A stretch of DNA of 64,000 nt from Nipponacmea schrenckii (taxonomy: Eukaryota > Mollusca > Gastropoda > Lottiidae), in contig CM060199.1 of the NCBI GenBank assembly GCA_030562195.1, positions 15,582,338-15,646,337 of the forward strand, read 5' to 3'. The translations under genes were made by a program, and so were the position numbers. The notes below the pieces were generated by a model. It was not told the DNA's origin and did not search any database. It saw only the letters and a list, made by a program, of their open reading frames with translations. Of this stretch, positions 1-13,800 are shown piece by piece (positions within the stretch are counted from its first letter, which is position 1; each line of letters starts with the position of its first letter).

Positions 1-975
1 ACTTTATGGTTTGGAAGTCCTCTTGCCAAAGAATAAACACCTACAGAATCTAGAAATTTTCCAGAAAAATCTCCTGAAACAAGTGCTCTCACTCCCCTTA
101 ACCAGTGCCGATCCAGCTATCTATATGCTTTCAGGCTTCCTGCCAGTTGAAGCCCAAATAGATAAGAAGACTCTCACTCTTTTCAACAACACCTGCCTTC
201 AACCAGATACTTCTGTAGAAAGACGACTAGCATTACGTCAACTTCACGTTAAAAAACCAAACAGCAACAGCTGGTTCATTGCAGTAAAGAAGGTCCTATG
301 GAAGTACAACCTCCCTGACCCTCTAACTATTCTCAATAGCCCTCCTACAAAATATCAGTGGAAACTCACAGTCAACAAAGCAGTACACGCACACTTGCAA
401 GAAAATATCTTGAACCTTGCACAATCCAACCTGCCAACTATGCAAACTCACTGACGAATCATTACACCACTTTTTACTGGAATGCCCAGCCCTAGAAAAC
501 ATCCGAAAACCTATAATTGAACAAATAAATTCAGACCTGACCAATCTTGGCTTAGAACCTCTTTTGATCAAATACAAATTCTACTAGATTGTACGCCCCT
601 GTTAACTCTACTCCCCCTTAATAATGGCCCCCAACCTACTATCAGCCGGCTGACTGACTTAGAATTTAACTGTAAAAGACTGACACACAACCTACACAAC
701 AAAAGATATCAACTACTCAATGGACGATAGAAACTAGAAACTCTTCAAGTTGCTCATACAGCCTACAGTGTGACCTATATTACCCTTTTGTGTATAGTGT
801 ATAGTTATAGTTGGTGTTGTATGTTAAACGTTACTAACAGTGTTTGAACTCTGTGTGTTGTTATAACATTGTAGCTGATTTATATATTGATGTTATCCAC
901 GTTGTAGCTGAAAGGTTCAACGGTTCTCCCTTGAGGGAGGCGAAGATATAGAACAAGAACAAGAATGGGCCAACT
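1..975 (+). mobile_element. 3' end of a non-LTR (LINE-type) retrotransposon, degenerate
   Basis: This is the C-terminal tail of a LINE-type polyprotein followed by its 3' untranslated region. The open frame at 11-451 stops after '..LPTMQTH', but a +1 shift near 425 restores a continuation with the spacing CxxC, then ESLHHFLLECPALE, typical of the zinc-knuckle-like motif after reverse transcriptase in many LINEs. That second frame stops near 586. The tail ends near 945-965 with short GAACAA-type repeats, common at the 3' ends of several LINE clades. The reverse transcriptase itself would lie left of the window. The frameshift means the copy is dead. The clade (CR1/Jockey/RTE) cannot be set from this part. 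Confidence 0.7.
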
Positions 976-1839
976 AAATCTTTAGTCATGCCGAAATCGG
1001 CACTCAAACTAATTTCTGTTTCGATTAAACTAACGTACATCTGGAAATCACTCCGACTAATTTACGAGTATTTCCCAAATCGCGTAAATCCCAGTTAACG
1101 AGTAGCAACGACCTGGATAATCGAGGCTAGTAGTGTAAAGCAGTCACCGGAAATACACAAAGATGGCGTATTGCCGGAAATATGAAGTTCGTAAAAGAAG
1201 ACAAAAATAAAGACGAGAAATAAAAAATATAGCTTCTCATACTATCATACCCAACAGAAATTGGCAAGATGTGTCCCAGTTCAAGAATAAGCAGTTTTTT
1301 TATTGATTGCAAAGATGATGATACGGGCGGGCGACGTATTTTTATTTTTATTTTTTTTAACAAATAAAATGGTTTGAAGCGGGAGGTTTTTGTCGGTGCG
1401 GCGGTGCCTGAGAACCAAGACACTTTTTTTTGTGGCCTTGGATGCATGAAATTTTTCATGAATTGGTCATCCTAAGGTTTATTCACAAAATATTAAATTT
1501 GACTTTACAACTTTATTTTATTTTACACTTCATTGATTTGATGTTGTATTTTATACAAACAATGTGCCACAGGAGTTCACTAATTACACCCGTCTTGTTT
1601 GACAGTGACTTTACACTATAGTCTCCTTCTCAGGCTGAAATATTTCTTGTTCCCTTTCATCTAAAACACACTTTCACAAAATTGAGTTTTTGTATGTATA
1701 CCCTTATCAAACACATCTATTCATTTGTTTAGCATAGTACATATTCCAGAGGAGAAATAGCAGCACATGTGATCTGTGAACACATTGTAATGTTTCTTAA
1801 TGAATATACCACTCTGTCAAAGGACACTGTTATAATATA
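976..1839. other. RBM25 3' flank
   Basis: The stretch lies between the LINE tail and the RBM25 stop codon. It should contain the RBM25 3' untranslated region, transcribed on the minus strand. I see no convincing coding exon: the 110-codon open frame on the minus strand at 1127-1459 is low-complexity and matches nothing I know. A promoter-like motif cluster at 1146-1181 is listed separately. Confidence 0.5.
1146..1181 (+). promoter_or_regulatory. ETS/YY1-type promoter motif cluster
   Basis: Two CCGGAAAT ETS-type sites (from 1147 and 1174) bracket AAGATGGCG (1160-1168), a YY1-type motif that in animals often sits just downstream of a transcription start in the sense direction. The surrounding 1000-1440 segment is less AT-rich than its neighbours. 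It could start an unannotated plus-strand transcript antisense to the RBM25 3' end, or be the minus-strand promoter of a gene left of the window. Motif evidence only. Confidence 0.3.
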
Positions 1840-4800
1840 TTATTTGACTAGACCAAGTTTTTTAGCCTCTGTTTCATAGACTAATAACCTCCACATTTTG
1901 ACCACAAACACTTCAGCTTCCTCGTCTAGAACCTAAAATACAACATAAATAATTCAAATCATAACTTATTCTAAATAATTGCTTTACCATAGTTCAGTTC
2001 AAACTTTCTGTATTACTTTTTATAATGCAAAACGGACATCTGCTCTCACTTAATTCAACAAAAAACATACTGAAGATTAAACTTGTCACTTCCTAGTCAT
2101 TATGGACAAGGTCAATTACGAACAATGACAACTGTTTCAATATCTGCAATATATTTTTTTAGTTAACCCTTCTTTAACCCACCAAAAGCTTACCATAGCT
2201 ACATCATTTTGAATACTGGCTGGTGTACTACGTGCTATCACTTTTTGACAAATAAAATCTGTTAAAGTAGGTTCTTCTTCACCAATATATTCTACGATCT
2301 TTTTATTAATCCAAGGTTTGATGCGCTTGTCCATCAACGCCTGAAATAGAAATAATAGAAATGTGTTATTAAATTTAGAAATCACAAGAAGAAAATCACA
2401 TTCATCCACTCAAACATACAAATCTGAAGTTCAAAAGTGAAGAAAATCAGTGCAGCTCAATTGTAAAAATTGTTATTATTTGTCAATAAAGCTGACAATA
2501 TTCAAAAAGTTAATAGCAGGGCAAATATTGTGTTATATCTGGTTCTGTAATGCTTAATTGAAGGCTCAAATTGTAATGTATGGAACCTGGTTAGAACTCG
2601 AGCCAAATGTCAAATACTATCAAAGGTCTTGAAAATGCAAAAATGACATAGCCAACTGTTAAATTGCTATTATGAATCAGGGAAAAGTGCACAGGTCTTC
2701 AACAACATCCCTAGGTTGTACCTGATCAACTATAGTCCAGTCTAAGGAAAAGGCAAATAACTCTTCTTTAGCTGTAGGTATACTATCAATTAAGATTTTA
2801 ATTTTATTTCGTTTTTCTTCTGCCACATTAGCTGGTTTCTTCTCTTCATCATAATCAAGCGGTACTAATTTACGTTTCTTAGATTCTGAACTATCTTCAT
2901 CTTGATTAAATACATCTCCGACTGTTAATTTTTTACGTTTTGATGATGGTGCTGAGGCCTCAGCTGGACTATTTGTGTTACTAGTTCCAGAGCCTGAAAA
3001 AAAAAAGAATATTGGTCAAGAAATGTAGTCAAACGAAATACAAACTTTATAATTTGTATTGAGGGCATCAATATATACCGATAAATAGATCTTCACATAG
3101 TAAATCTGAAACCCTTAACTCAATTTAACATAATTACAATTCTCTACAAATTCTAAAACAGATGCTACAATAAAGACACTATCTGATAATGATTCCTGTA
3201 TGTTAATTGGTTGCTTCAATTAAAGGAAGGAGTAGTATATCCATAATAATAGTGTTCGGATTTAGTTAATGTCATTCAGAGATTATGATGATAACAATGT
3301 CTGGAAACAATTAATTTTGTTCTTACCTAATTTCAAGCCACTAAAACTATGTTTAGAAGATTCAGATTTTTCTTGTTTGCTGTTAGAATAGGTTGGTTGT
3401 TGACTATCCTCTGATACCATATCATTATCTAAACTATACATAGTGTTATCTTCATCATCTGATAGAGGACTGGGGGCTAGATTCACTGGGTTACTGGTAC
3501 TAGCTGGAACTGCATCTGGTATAGGTTTCATAGTTCTTTTCATAACACCTTTATCAGAGTCTGAAGAGTCTTTATGTTCGGGACTACTAGCAGGGGAGAT
3601 CACAACTTCTTCTATATGTAATCGTGGTTTTAAATGCTCTTCTCTTTCTTTCTCAATCTGAAATGAATTCAGAATATTCTGGGGGCAATTATTTTGATTT
3701 CTTCAAATATTTTTCTTAAGTTGATACAGAAGTCCAAAATACATTTAATATATTTTGTTCAATGGCAAGATGATTAGTTGTATTCCTAATTTAAGAATTT
3801 TATAAGCAAAATATCATCCACCTACCCTAGCCAGTTCAGCCTCTGGATCAGGATGACCTTCATCCATCAGTCTTCTTTTTATTTCTTCAAATTCTTCCTT
3901 TTCTCTCTGCCTATCCCTAGCATCTGCTTCCTTTTCTTTTTCTCGTTCTTTCATACGTCGAGATAAGGCACTACCCCTAAAAGGAGAAGTTATTATTCAT
4001 GACAATGAAGCCAAATTCATGATGAAGTCCACAGATAAGTATTTACCTATAACACAAATGTCCATAATATAGAATACCAACTAGATATCAACCATTGAAA
4101 TTGTTAACAAAATTAACCTTGTGGGATCTGTATCCTATATAATATATCTAAATTTTCTGATTTTAACTTATTTAATTACATTTTATTAATCAACTTACTT
4201 GAAAAACTTGGGATCATCCCTGAGATCATCATAATCTTCTAAAAATTCTTTTAATCTTCGAGCTTCTCTAATCTCATCTGTTTTTCTTTCTTCTTCCCTC
4301 TCTCGCTCTTTATCATTTTCTCTAGCCTTCTTTCTCTCTCGACCTTCCCAGTTTGTCAATCTCTGTAAAAATAAGACATAGCTGATATCAATTTTCAAAT
4401 CATTTAAGTTATTTCAGTAGTAGCTAATTCTTGATAATATATCTGTGGTAACTTCTAAAACTGATTCAGCAGCTTTAGCAAATACAACAATCAAATGAAC
4501 ATCTTTAATTTCAAAAGAAAAACATGCCAACCTCTTTATATGCTGCTTCTTTCTCTCTTAATTTTTTCTCTAATTTTCGTCTTTCTTTTTCTTCTTCTTC
4601 CTCTTCTAGCTCTTGTTCTTTTCTCCTATAATTTTCATTATTTGATGTACATATATATATTGGATATACCACCATCTCTCCTCTCTGAATATGTCTTGTA
4701 AACAAGGTATATATAGGAAATAGGTGAATATATTTTGTAGATAAAACCTTCAGAATTGATAAATCATTTTCTTTACTAAATATCACTTAAAATACGCATA

Positions 4801-7800
4801 AAACATTGAAATAATTCTGAAATAAATATTTACCTTGACCTGTCTGATCTGTCAGGTGTTCGACTGCGTTCCCTAGTTCTCTCCCTTTCATTGCGTCTGT
4901 TATAAGTACGATTTCTGATAGGTGGAGTCCTTGAACGACTTCTTGTGGAAGAATGACGATCATTCCTCCTTTTATCGACAATTCTGTCTTCTCTTCGACT
5001 CATTTCTTTCTCTCGTAATCTTTCCCTTTCTCGGTCTCTCCGTCTACGAGCATCTTCATTTCTTCTTTCTTGTTCTCTTCTCTCTTTCTCTTCATCCACC
5101 TCCTCATCCTAAAATTGAAAATCAGCTCACAACATCAAACATCTGACAATATCAACAATCACAACCAGAAAACAATGGCATATTTTGAGTGCAATTCTTG
5201 TTATGGTCTAGGAGAAACATAACCAATACTTTCTTTTTTTGTTGTTGAAAATTTGACTTATAGTTTGTATTTGGTTATCACCAAGTAAGAAATTTTTTGG
5301 CCAAAGATAACTGTTTCATTTTCAGTTGAATGCCAATGCAGATGTCAAGTATTTTTTGTAGAAAATTTTGCGCCAAAAAATGATGCCAACAACATACATA
5401 TCCACAAGGTCATGTAGATTAAATAAGTTTTCATTTTGTACTTCTCTGCTCGAAATTACACTGGTTAAATCCTTCATTCTCCTTTTAGAAGTCAATCGGT
5501 GGCCTACTTAAAGGCTGAATCCCATCAATATCAGGCTGTTAACGACATAAAAATACAAGGTTTTATGATTCCCCCTTTCCCATCCCAATCAATTAGTCAT
5601 TTGTTAGTCAATGCAATTTAGTTGTGTCAATTGTTTGAAAGTGTCAAAACGGAATTTTAAAAACTGGCCATAATTTATTCCCTGGAAATATCAGTCTTAA
5701 TTTAATATCATCATAATTAATTTTAAGTGTATGTGTCTGGAATTCAATCCTCCAAATAACAATAAAAACAAGCATCAAAACTGATGCACCAAAATTTGCA
5801 AGTGCATCTCTACATGGTCGGCTGTTTGCTTCAAACTTTAAAGATTTCATATTTTTTTATACACAAATTGCCCTTTGCAAATTCACTTAATGCTACATGA
5901 TAACTTCTTGAGCAAAATACAGCCTCAAGAACTAAATGTTTTGATGTGAAATCTTTTAATGATTAAGAAAAAAAAACTGTGTCAACCATGATTTGATAAT
6001 GTTGAGTGTACTGGAGGTCAACCCTCCAAAATAACAGAATAAAGAGTATAAAGTGTATAAATTGATGGTGTGAATTTGTGTTATGGTGTAATAACATAAT
6101 GTATGTTCAGTCTCGCAGATATCAGAACAAGCTTCCAATATCATCAATATATAAACCACATAAATAATAGAACTCTCTGTAAAAAATGTTAAAGTAGTCA
6201 CCCACTCACCTCAAAAGACTAAACAGGATTCCTCTTTGGGACTAGCCGTTACAAAAAGTTAACATAGGGGCACTAACCTGGTGACATTTGGTACTCTTTA
6301 CAACTTGGGAGTACTTAAAATGCTACTTAAAACCTTGAGAAGCGCATTTCCATATAGTTTTTAGCTATTGCCAAAATAATTTGAAGTTTATTTCTACTGG
6401 GTATTTATACTTTGCCAAACTTTTCCTAATCATGATTATTATACTCAGGAAATGTTTTCAATTTCATTATTACAATTTCAATATTATTTTAATATACTTC
6501 ACATTTGTACCAGCATATATATTTTCAAACAATTCTATATTCAGCAAAGATTGGCAAACAGGCTTTTTGCTTTCATAAGAAGGAGTAGGTTTAACTAAAG
6601 AAATTAGGCAATAATTTAGATTTTTACCACATTAAATACTTACAACTATAATCTCTAGTCAAAATCTAAAATACATCATTTGCGAGAGACATCGTACAAT
6701 GTCATAGTATACAATACATTTGTAAACACTCACCACCTTTTAAATTTAATTCTTTGTCATGAATTTTGACAGCCTTTCTGTTCAGACAACAGCTTGATGC
6801 ATAGTATTTGGAATCTAGTAGATTTGGGGGTAACGAAATATAACCTATTAATTTCACGGCATAAAACAACAATTCAAAAAAAATCTCAACACAAGTTTAC
6901 AATTTCTCGTGTTTAATTAGTGGTGAGAAAGCAAATTATGAGAAAAGCTAAAAAAATATTCTGAAAGAAATGAAGCTTTTTAAAGTTTCTTTGTCCTATT
7001 TCAGTGAAGTTCAGCTAGGTATAAAACCTAGAGACATGTGAATGGGTATTATTTACCCCTGAAAGACATTTAAGTCATATTGCAAAATGTATTTTAAACA
7101 AGTTATAAATCTACTTCATCAAACTGTTAATCTTAGCATTCTTAAAGATCCTTTAGTCAGATTTTGCAATCAATCAAAATTTTAACCCATTCTTTGATTT
7201 TGAAAAAGAAATTGAAGCAAATTTTCATTGAGATCAAGGAACTTTTGTTTTACAAAGTTTAACTGTTTCATGAAGTTATTTTTTCCAAGTAAAATAAAGT
7301 GTTAATTACCTTGTGTAAGTCTCTAAATGAACGGATTTCACGATTGATTATAAATTTAGTTTCTTCTTCAACTTCTAAACCATCAAGACCCTGTAAAAAT
7401 CATTCTTTATATTATACACTGCCTCAGACCAGTCTAATTAAAATATAGCATGTTTTTCATTAGCTATTGGCTTTGAACATAATCACTACAGTTAGGTCCA
7501 ACACTGCCCTTCAATACTGACTGTTTAAATGACCTTTGACCTAACTGAGTTTTAACCAATCACGTGGCTTCCTTTCCCTGCGACAGGATAATGTGACGTG
7601 AACAATTGGTGCATTCTGAGACGTATTAGACTAGCTTATCAAGTCTGCTCAATTAGAAAGAAGAACAGGGTTTTTCATTGGCTGTTTTGTATCAGTTCAA
7701 ATTAAGTGGATTGGTTAAAACAGAGGTCATTAGGTTAAAACTGAGTTAGGTCAAAGGTCGTTTGAACAGTCAGCATTCATGGGCAGTGTTAGACCTTACT

Positions 7801-10800
7801 GTATTGGTTACGCACAACGCCAATAGCTAAAAAAAAACATTCGAAAACGAAACTAATAAAATACGAAAGAAAGTAAAGTTTCTATTTTAATTAGACTGTG
7901 CCTCAGACCAATCAGACAGCTACTTTGAATGGGTACTTTTCTTAGAAGGCAATTTAATCTCTTTCTGTTTGACTTAGGAATTAAACACAAAATACAGATT
8001 AGTGTAACAGGAAAATACAGGAGTCTGAGGATTGCAAACAGCTTATTTAAACACTTAACTAGGTTTAAATTCAAAAAAGATATCCTACCACATCCTTAAC
8101 ATCTTTTCCTTCTTTAATCATCTGGATTTTCTGTGGTTTAGGTTCTTCTTCTACAATAACAATAGCAAGGTTACAGTTTACTGAATATAATTCAACCTCA
8201 AAATAAAATTTTTAATGAACTTTAAAATGATACACTAATTCTGTAATATTTTTTTAATGTTGGTAAATTAATCTTACTGTTCTGATGAAATCAGTGGAAA
8301 GAAAAGGGTACAGCTTACATAATAAAATCAAAGGCCAATAATAAATGTCAGAAAAATATGACTTACTAGGTGCAGCAGCAATAGCTTTATTCATTTCTTC
8401 TGAATATTCCATCATTATAGCTTCTAACCCTGCAGTAGCTACACGATCTTCACGTTTAGTAAACTCATCTAATTCATCTAAACTTGGATCATCGTCTCTT
8501 ATTTCTCCATTTTCTTTCTCACCATTTTCTTCTTCTTTCCTTTCTTTTTCTTTTTTCTCCTCAGCAGATGTGGCATCAGCTTTTTTCTTACTTCTGTATT
8601 CATCTAATAATGTTTTTGTTTTGGCATCTACTTTGACCTAAAATAAATGCAATTTTTTTTAAAAAACAAACAAGTCGTCTGACACTTCAATGTTAATTTG
8701 AAAGTAATGACAGTTTCAACGCAGTATAACGTTGGTCTGAATGCATGAGAACCAGATACACATTCAAGTTCTATCAAAAATTAAAGAAGAAATTTATCAA
8801 CTGGTGAAATAAGTATTTGGTCTATAACCAATTGATTGTATTTGAAGAATCATACATTTGGAAAATTACATAGATAAATAACGTCGTTTTTGTAAACCAA
8901 TTACATATATCATAATAACCACTAATATAACTTACTACTAGCTTTTTATCTGGTATATACCAATCATTCAATAATCTAATACATCGCAATGTAGCTTCAG
9001 GATCTTCATATTCACAAAATCCAAAAGCTATAATCAAAGCAAAATTATAAAAAAATGAAAAAGATGGGTTGATATATTTTATATAAGTTAAAGTCAAAAT
9101 ATGAACGTGAGCGACAACTCAATAAATGATATGCCATTATTTATTTTGTGATGTTAAACACATCCTGGCTTTGGAGACTAGGAATTTAAAATACCTTGTA
9201 GTTTGCCTGATGCTCCTTGAACTCTCTTCCAACTTAAAACATTACCACATCTCTGTAATATTAAAGGTATTAAAATGAAGATAATCTATAAGGTATTTGC
9301 TAAATGATATATCTTGAGAATAGACTATGTAGATGACATCCAAATGCCTGAATGATATAGGTTTATAATGGGGAAATTCAACTGTCAATTTTTAGACATA
9401 GTCATAATTTGCTTTAAGATTGAAGATATCAAAAAACTTGTATATCAATCTTCTGACAGTGATAGCTTCACTCTTATTTAGTCATTGTGCCTTCAACAAG
9501 AACAGCCTGTTTCAAAAATCCAAATAGAAAATAGTGAGAAATTACCTGCAACATTTGTTTGATCATAACATCAGGGGCTTTGTCACTAATGTTACCAACA
9601 AATACTGTTGTTACTGGAGGCTTCTCATCTTTGGAATCCTGCAATAGTATAGAATATCTCATCAATACTGTTAGAACCGTAACATTCTGATGAATGGTGA
9701 AATATCTCAGCCATTCTGCCCTACGAAGTTCTTGTGACATAGTCAACATGTTCACTTTAGGTTTCTAACTTTCTATATAGGCCTATATTTTTCCCTTCCT
9801 TGCCTGAGAGAGTCAAACAGTCTGATTATACATGGACTATGCAGACATTTCATACAATTTACACTTGAAAATGAAGAATAATTTTGAAATTATTTACCTT
9901 TGGAATTTCTTGTGGTACTAACTTTTTAGGTTGTTTCTGTGAATTTACCACAGGCCTTATCATCTGAAAGAAAAATCCAACAAAAAAAATATTCCATAAT
10001 AGTTTCCATGGCTGTATCATTGTCCATAGTATTGTAAGATAGCTTGCCACTGGCAGCATTGATTTTGAACAAAAAATGAAGGGGATAATAGCTATACCGT
10101 ATAATTCCGAATATAGTGCGCAGGCATGTATAATGCGCACCCCTTCCTTGCCCCCGCGAAATCGGGGAAAATTCATTTACCCATGTATAGTGCGCACCCC
10201 TTTTCGCGGCAAAAATACGACTTTAAGTTGGCATTTCATAGACACCAATATCGGGAAATAGTTGTCAATACGTAAGTCACCATTCATAGATTTTTTTTTA
10301 TAATAAACAATGTTCCACTGCAACTTACGTTTCTACTATTTGTAATTTGTAAACGACTTTATCGGGATACCGCGCTATTCGATTACGGTACCGCGGAGTC
10401 GAGTCGTGAATACGATTTTAAGTTGGTATTTCACAGATTCCAATATCGGGAAATAGTTGTCAATACGTAAGTCACCATTCATAGTTTTTTTTATAATAAA
10501 CAATGTTCCACTGCAACTTACGTTTCTACTATTTATTTTTATAATAAAATCCATTTTAATCCCGTATTTATTGCTTCTAATCTCTCGTAATGGTATTAGT
10601 GAGTGTTATTTAGAAATCATGTATCATGCTATTAAATTACGGTACCGAGGATGATATTCTATTGGAATAAAAATGTGCAATTAACCGGTAAACTTAGACG
10701 TATTGAAGAAGATATTGACAGAAATTCAAAGGGCTAACGGTAACTGGCTTGGTGTAAGACTAATAGGCCCCATTATACTTGTAATCATAAGGCGAATAAT

Positions 10801-13800
10801 CATCATGATATTGCGTTAGTTCCTTTTGTGTGAATACTTAATTGTGATTGTTTCGTTTGTTTAACGTAAATAAATATCATTGTCTTTCTTAATTAAGTCT
10901 TTAATCATCGCTGGAGTGACACGATTCGCTCAATAGTTTATTTTTATCGTCTGCTTTTACCCCCCGCATAGATTTATCGACTAGTATTGCCTCTCAACGG
11001 AAATGAAAAAAAAAATGACGGCGTGAACCATGTGTTTCATATCTGATGAATAATTAGGAAAACAATGGATTATATTAAAACCCACTTATTCTGGTAACCG
11101 TATTTATATTCAGGCAAGACTCGATTACGTATTGAGGCATGTCATCAAGCATGACAATCAATTGTTCCTACTATAAGAGCCATCCAAAATGCTTGGCCCG
11201 TGAACATTATTTTTGGTACCTCTCGTCTTCACGTAAATTTTCCCATGTTAATAACAAAGTTATTAACTTGAATCATTTTAGTTTTGTTCAAATATTTAAC
11301 AATACTTATTTAATTTATAAGATAATAATCATATTGTGCCGTTATTACAATCATAATTCAATCTTTTACACAAATCAATTTTACCGCGAATGTCGATGAG
11401 GGAAGACAAAATGGCGGATCCTTAACATCGACTTGCGGCATTCTCTTTGGGGAAAAAAAATACTCCAAATTTATTTACCCGTATATAGTGCGCACCCCCT
11501 CTTTGTTGGGCCCATTTTATGGCAAAAACCTGCGCATTATACACGGAAATATACGGTACTTCTTTTCTAGGGTGATATATGTACAATATTACTAAGTTTC
11601 CTTAAAATCATTCAAGAATTATACATAATAACAAGGCAATAACTCATAGATTTTCAGTATTTTTGATTGCTACAAGGATTCACTCTTGGAAGATAAACAA
11701 TTTTAACAAAATTTATCAAAATCCGTAAGGAATTGTGCCTTGTAAAAACAAACCAAAAACCGAACGCGTTTTAAAGAACAAAGGCAATAATTCATTTTAA
11801 ATATTTTGTGATATTTCTTTTCAATAGGGTTCATCCTTGAATGATAATTAAAAATTTCAGCAAGTTCTGTCAAAATCTGTAAAGCATTGTGCCTTCTAAA
11901 GTGTTTACGAGCTTAAATTTTGATGCTTTTTTCAAAAACTGAGCAATAACTGATATTAAATATTTTAAGATTTATCTCATTTTCAATAGGTTTCATCCTT
12001 AGGGGATTCCACATACTCATGCCAAGTTCCATTAAAATCAGTCAAGAAATGTGACTTGCACTAGTGTTGAAACGGTTAATAAGTTAACCGATTCTGGGTA
12101 GGATTTCATGGTTACCCGGGCCTGATCTGAGGTTATCCGTCAAATGTATAAAAAGTTAAAACTTTTGACAGAAATGTCCTTGTAATAAACATTTAAAACA
12201 ACGGTTATCAAGCCTCTTTTTCTATAAACTTACAGTCAATAACTGGGTCTGGATGATCGAGTCTATCTTGTCAGCAAGAATGCTGTTATGTAAATTGGGT
12301 TAACCAATAGAAATGGTCAGTTATGAATATTCATGAGATTAGATGCATGGATTCCTTGAATCAGTTTCCCCTTACGTGACAAAACTGATATTTTAATCCT
12401 TTGATCTGTTCGAGGCTATCCTGTTGCAATGACATTGGCGCCTGTCTGTGTATTTCTATTCTCTTTGATAATTTATTCATTAATATTTTTCAAGCCAATA
12501 ACTGGTCTAAAACTTGGTCAAGTCTTCGATAGTTGACCCTACTGCAGTTTAGTTCACACAGTTTCAGCTGCAAATGCGTTATTACCTAATATTATACAGG
12601 TATAAGCATTTTAATTATTAACCGGGATTAACCGAGTAATTACCGGTTATTGCCAAGTTACCCGGTTAGTAAAAATCACTAACCGTTTCAACACTAACTT
12701 GCACAGTGTTGATGAGCCAAAAATCGAAATCATTTGAAAGAACAAGGGCAATCAAATATTATGTGATATTTCTTGTTTTCAATTGGGCTCATCCGTAAGT
12801 GATAATAAACAATTTCAGCAAATTTTGTCAAAATCTGTAAATCATTGTGCCTTCTAGAGGGTTTACAAGCTAGAAATTTTGACGCAATAACTAATACTAA
12901 ATATTTTTCAATTTTCAATAGGGTTCATCATTAGGTGATTACAAATACTCATGCCAAGTTATGTCAAAATCGCTCAAGAATTGTGACTTGTAGAGTGTTT
13001 ACAAACGAAATAATCAAACACATTTTATAAAGCAAGGGCAATAATTCGTATTAAATATATTTTGATATATTTGATTTTCAATAGGGTTCATCCTCAGGTG
13101 ATATTAAACAATTTCAGCAAGTCAAAATCGACCAATAATTGTGCTGTGTAGAGTGTTTACAAGCCTAAAATTGAACGCATTTAAAAAAAAAAAGGGCAAT
13201 AAATGATACTAAATATCTTTCGATGTAACTGAATTTCAAACCTTGTAGAGTGTTTATGAGCAATTGTGGACGGTCGGACGTGGGTGACAACAATATACTC
13301 CCCCTATTTCATGTAGGCGTATAAAAATTAGCTCAACTGCTTTGGAATAACTCTCACTACAGTACATTTTGGAAATTGGCTTGTAAATATGTTCAATTAA
13401 GTTGCAAACCTATCTATCTAGGTCTATCTTTTTAAATTGCTTAACAGACGCTTAGCATACAATTTAATTTGCAAGGAAAAATAACTTACTGTGGGCGTTG
13501 GTGCTGCCATCATGCTCATACCCATTGGGACCATACCTAAAATACAAAGTGTTGGCTAGTGCTCGTAAGTTACATTTATATCGATCACCTTGTGTCTTAA
13601 TTTTCAAGGTTTTGCACAAATGAATCTTTATTGAGATTGAGCGAAACTAACCCATCTAATTTTTAGAACATTATTGACAACCAAGGGTGTTTTATGGAAC
13701 GCCGTAACTGCCTTCTGTTAGTATTTTTGCAGTATCAGCATCTTTTTGTATTATCAGCATCATCTTTTCGTATTATCATCTTTTTGTATTATCATCTTTT

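Noticed and set aside
1127..1459. 110-codon minus-strand frame downstream of RBM25
   Set aside because: Low complexity, no family, and in the expected RBM25 3' untranslated region.
8345..8641. Ser/Phe-rich plus-strand frame
   Set aside because: It is the antisense shadow of the RBM25 exon at 8367-8637.
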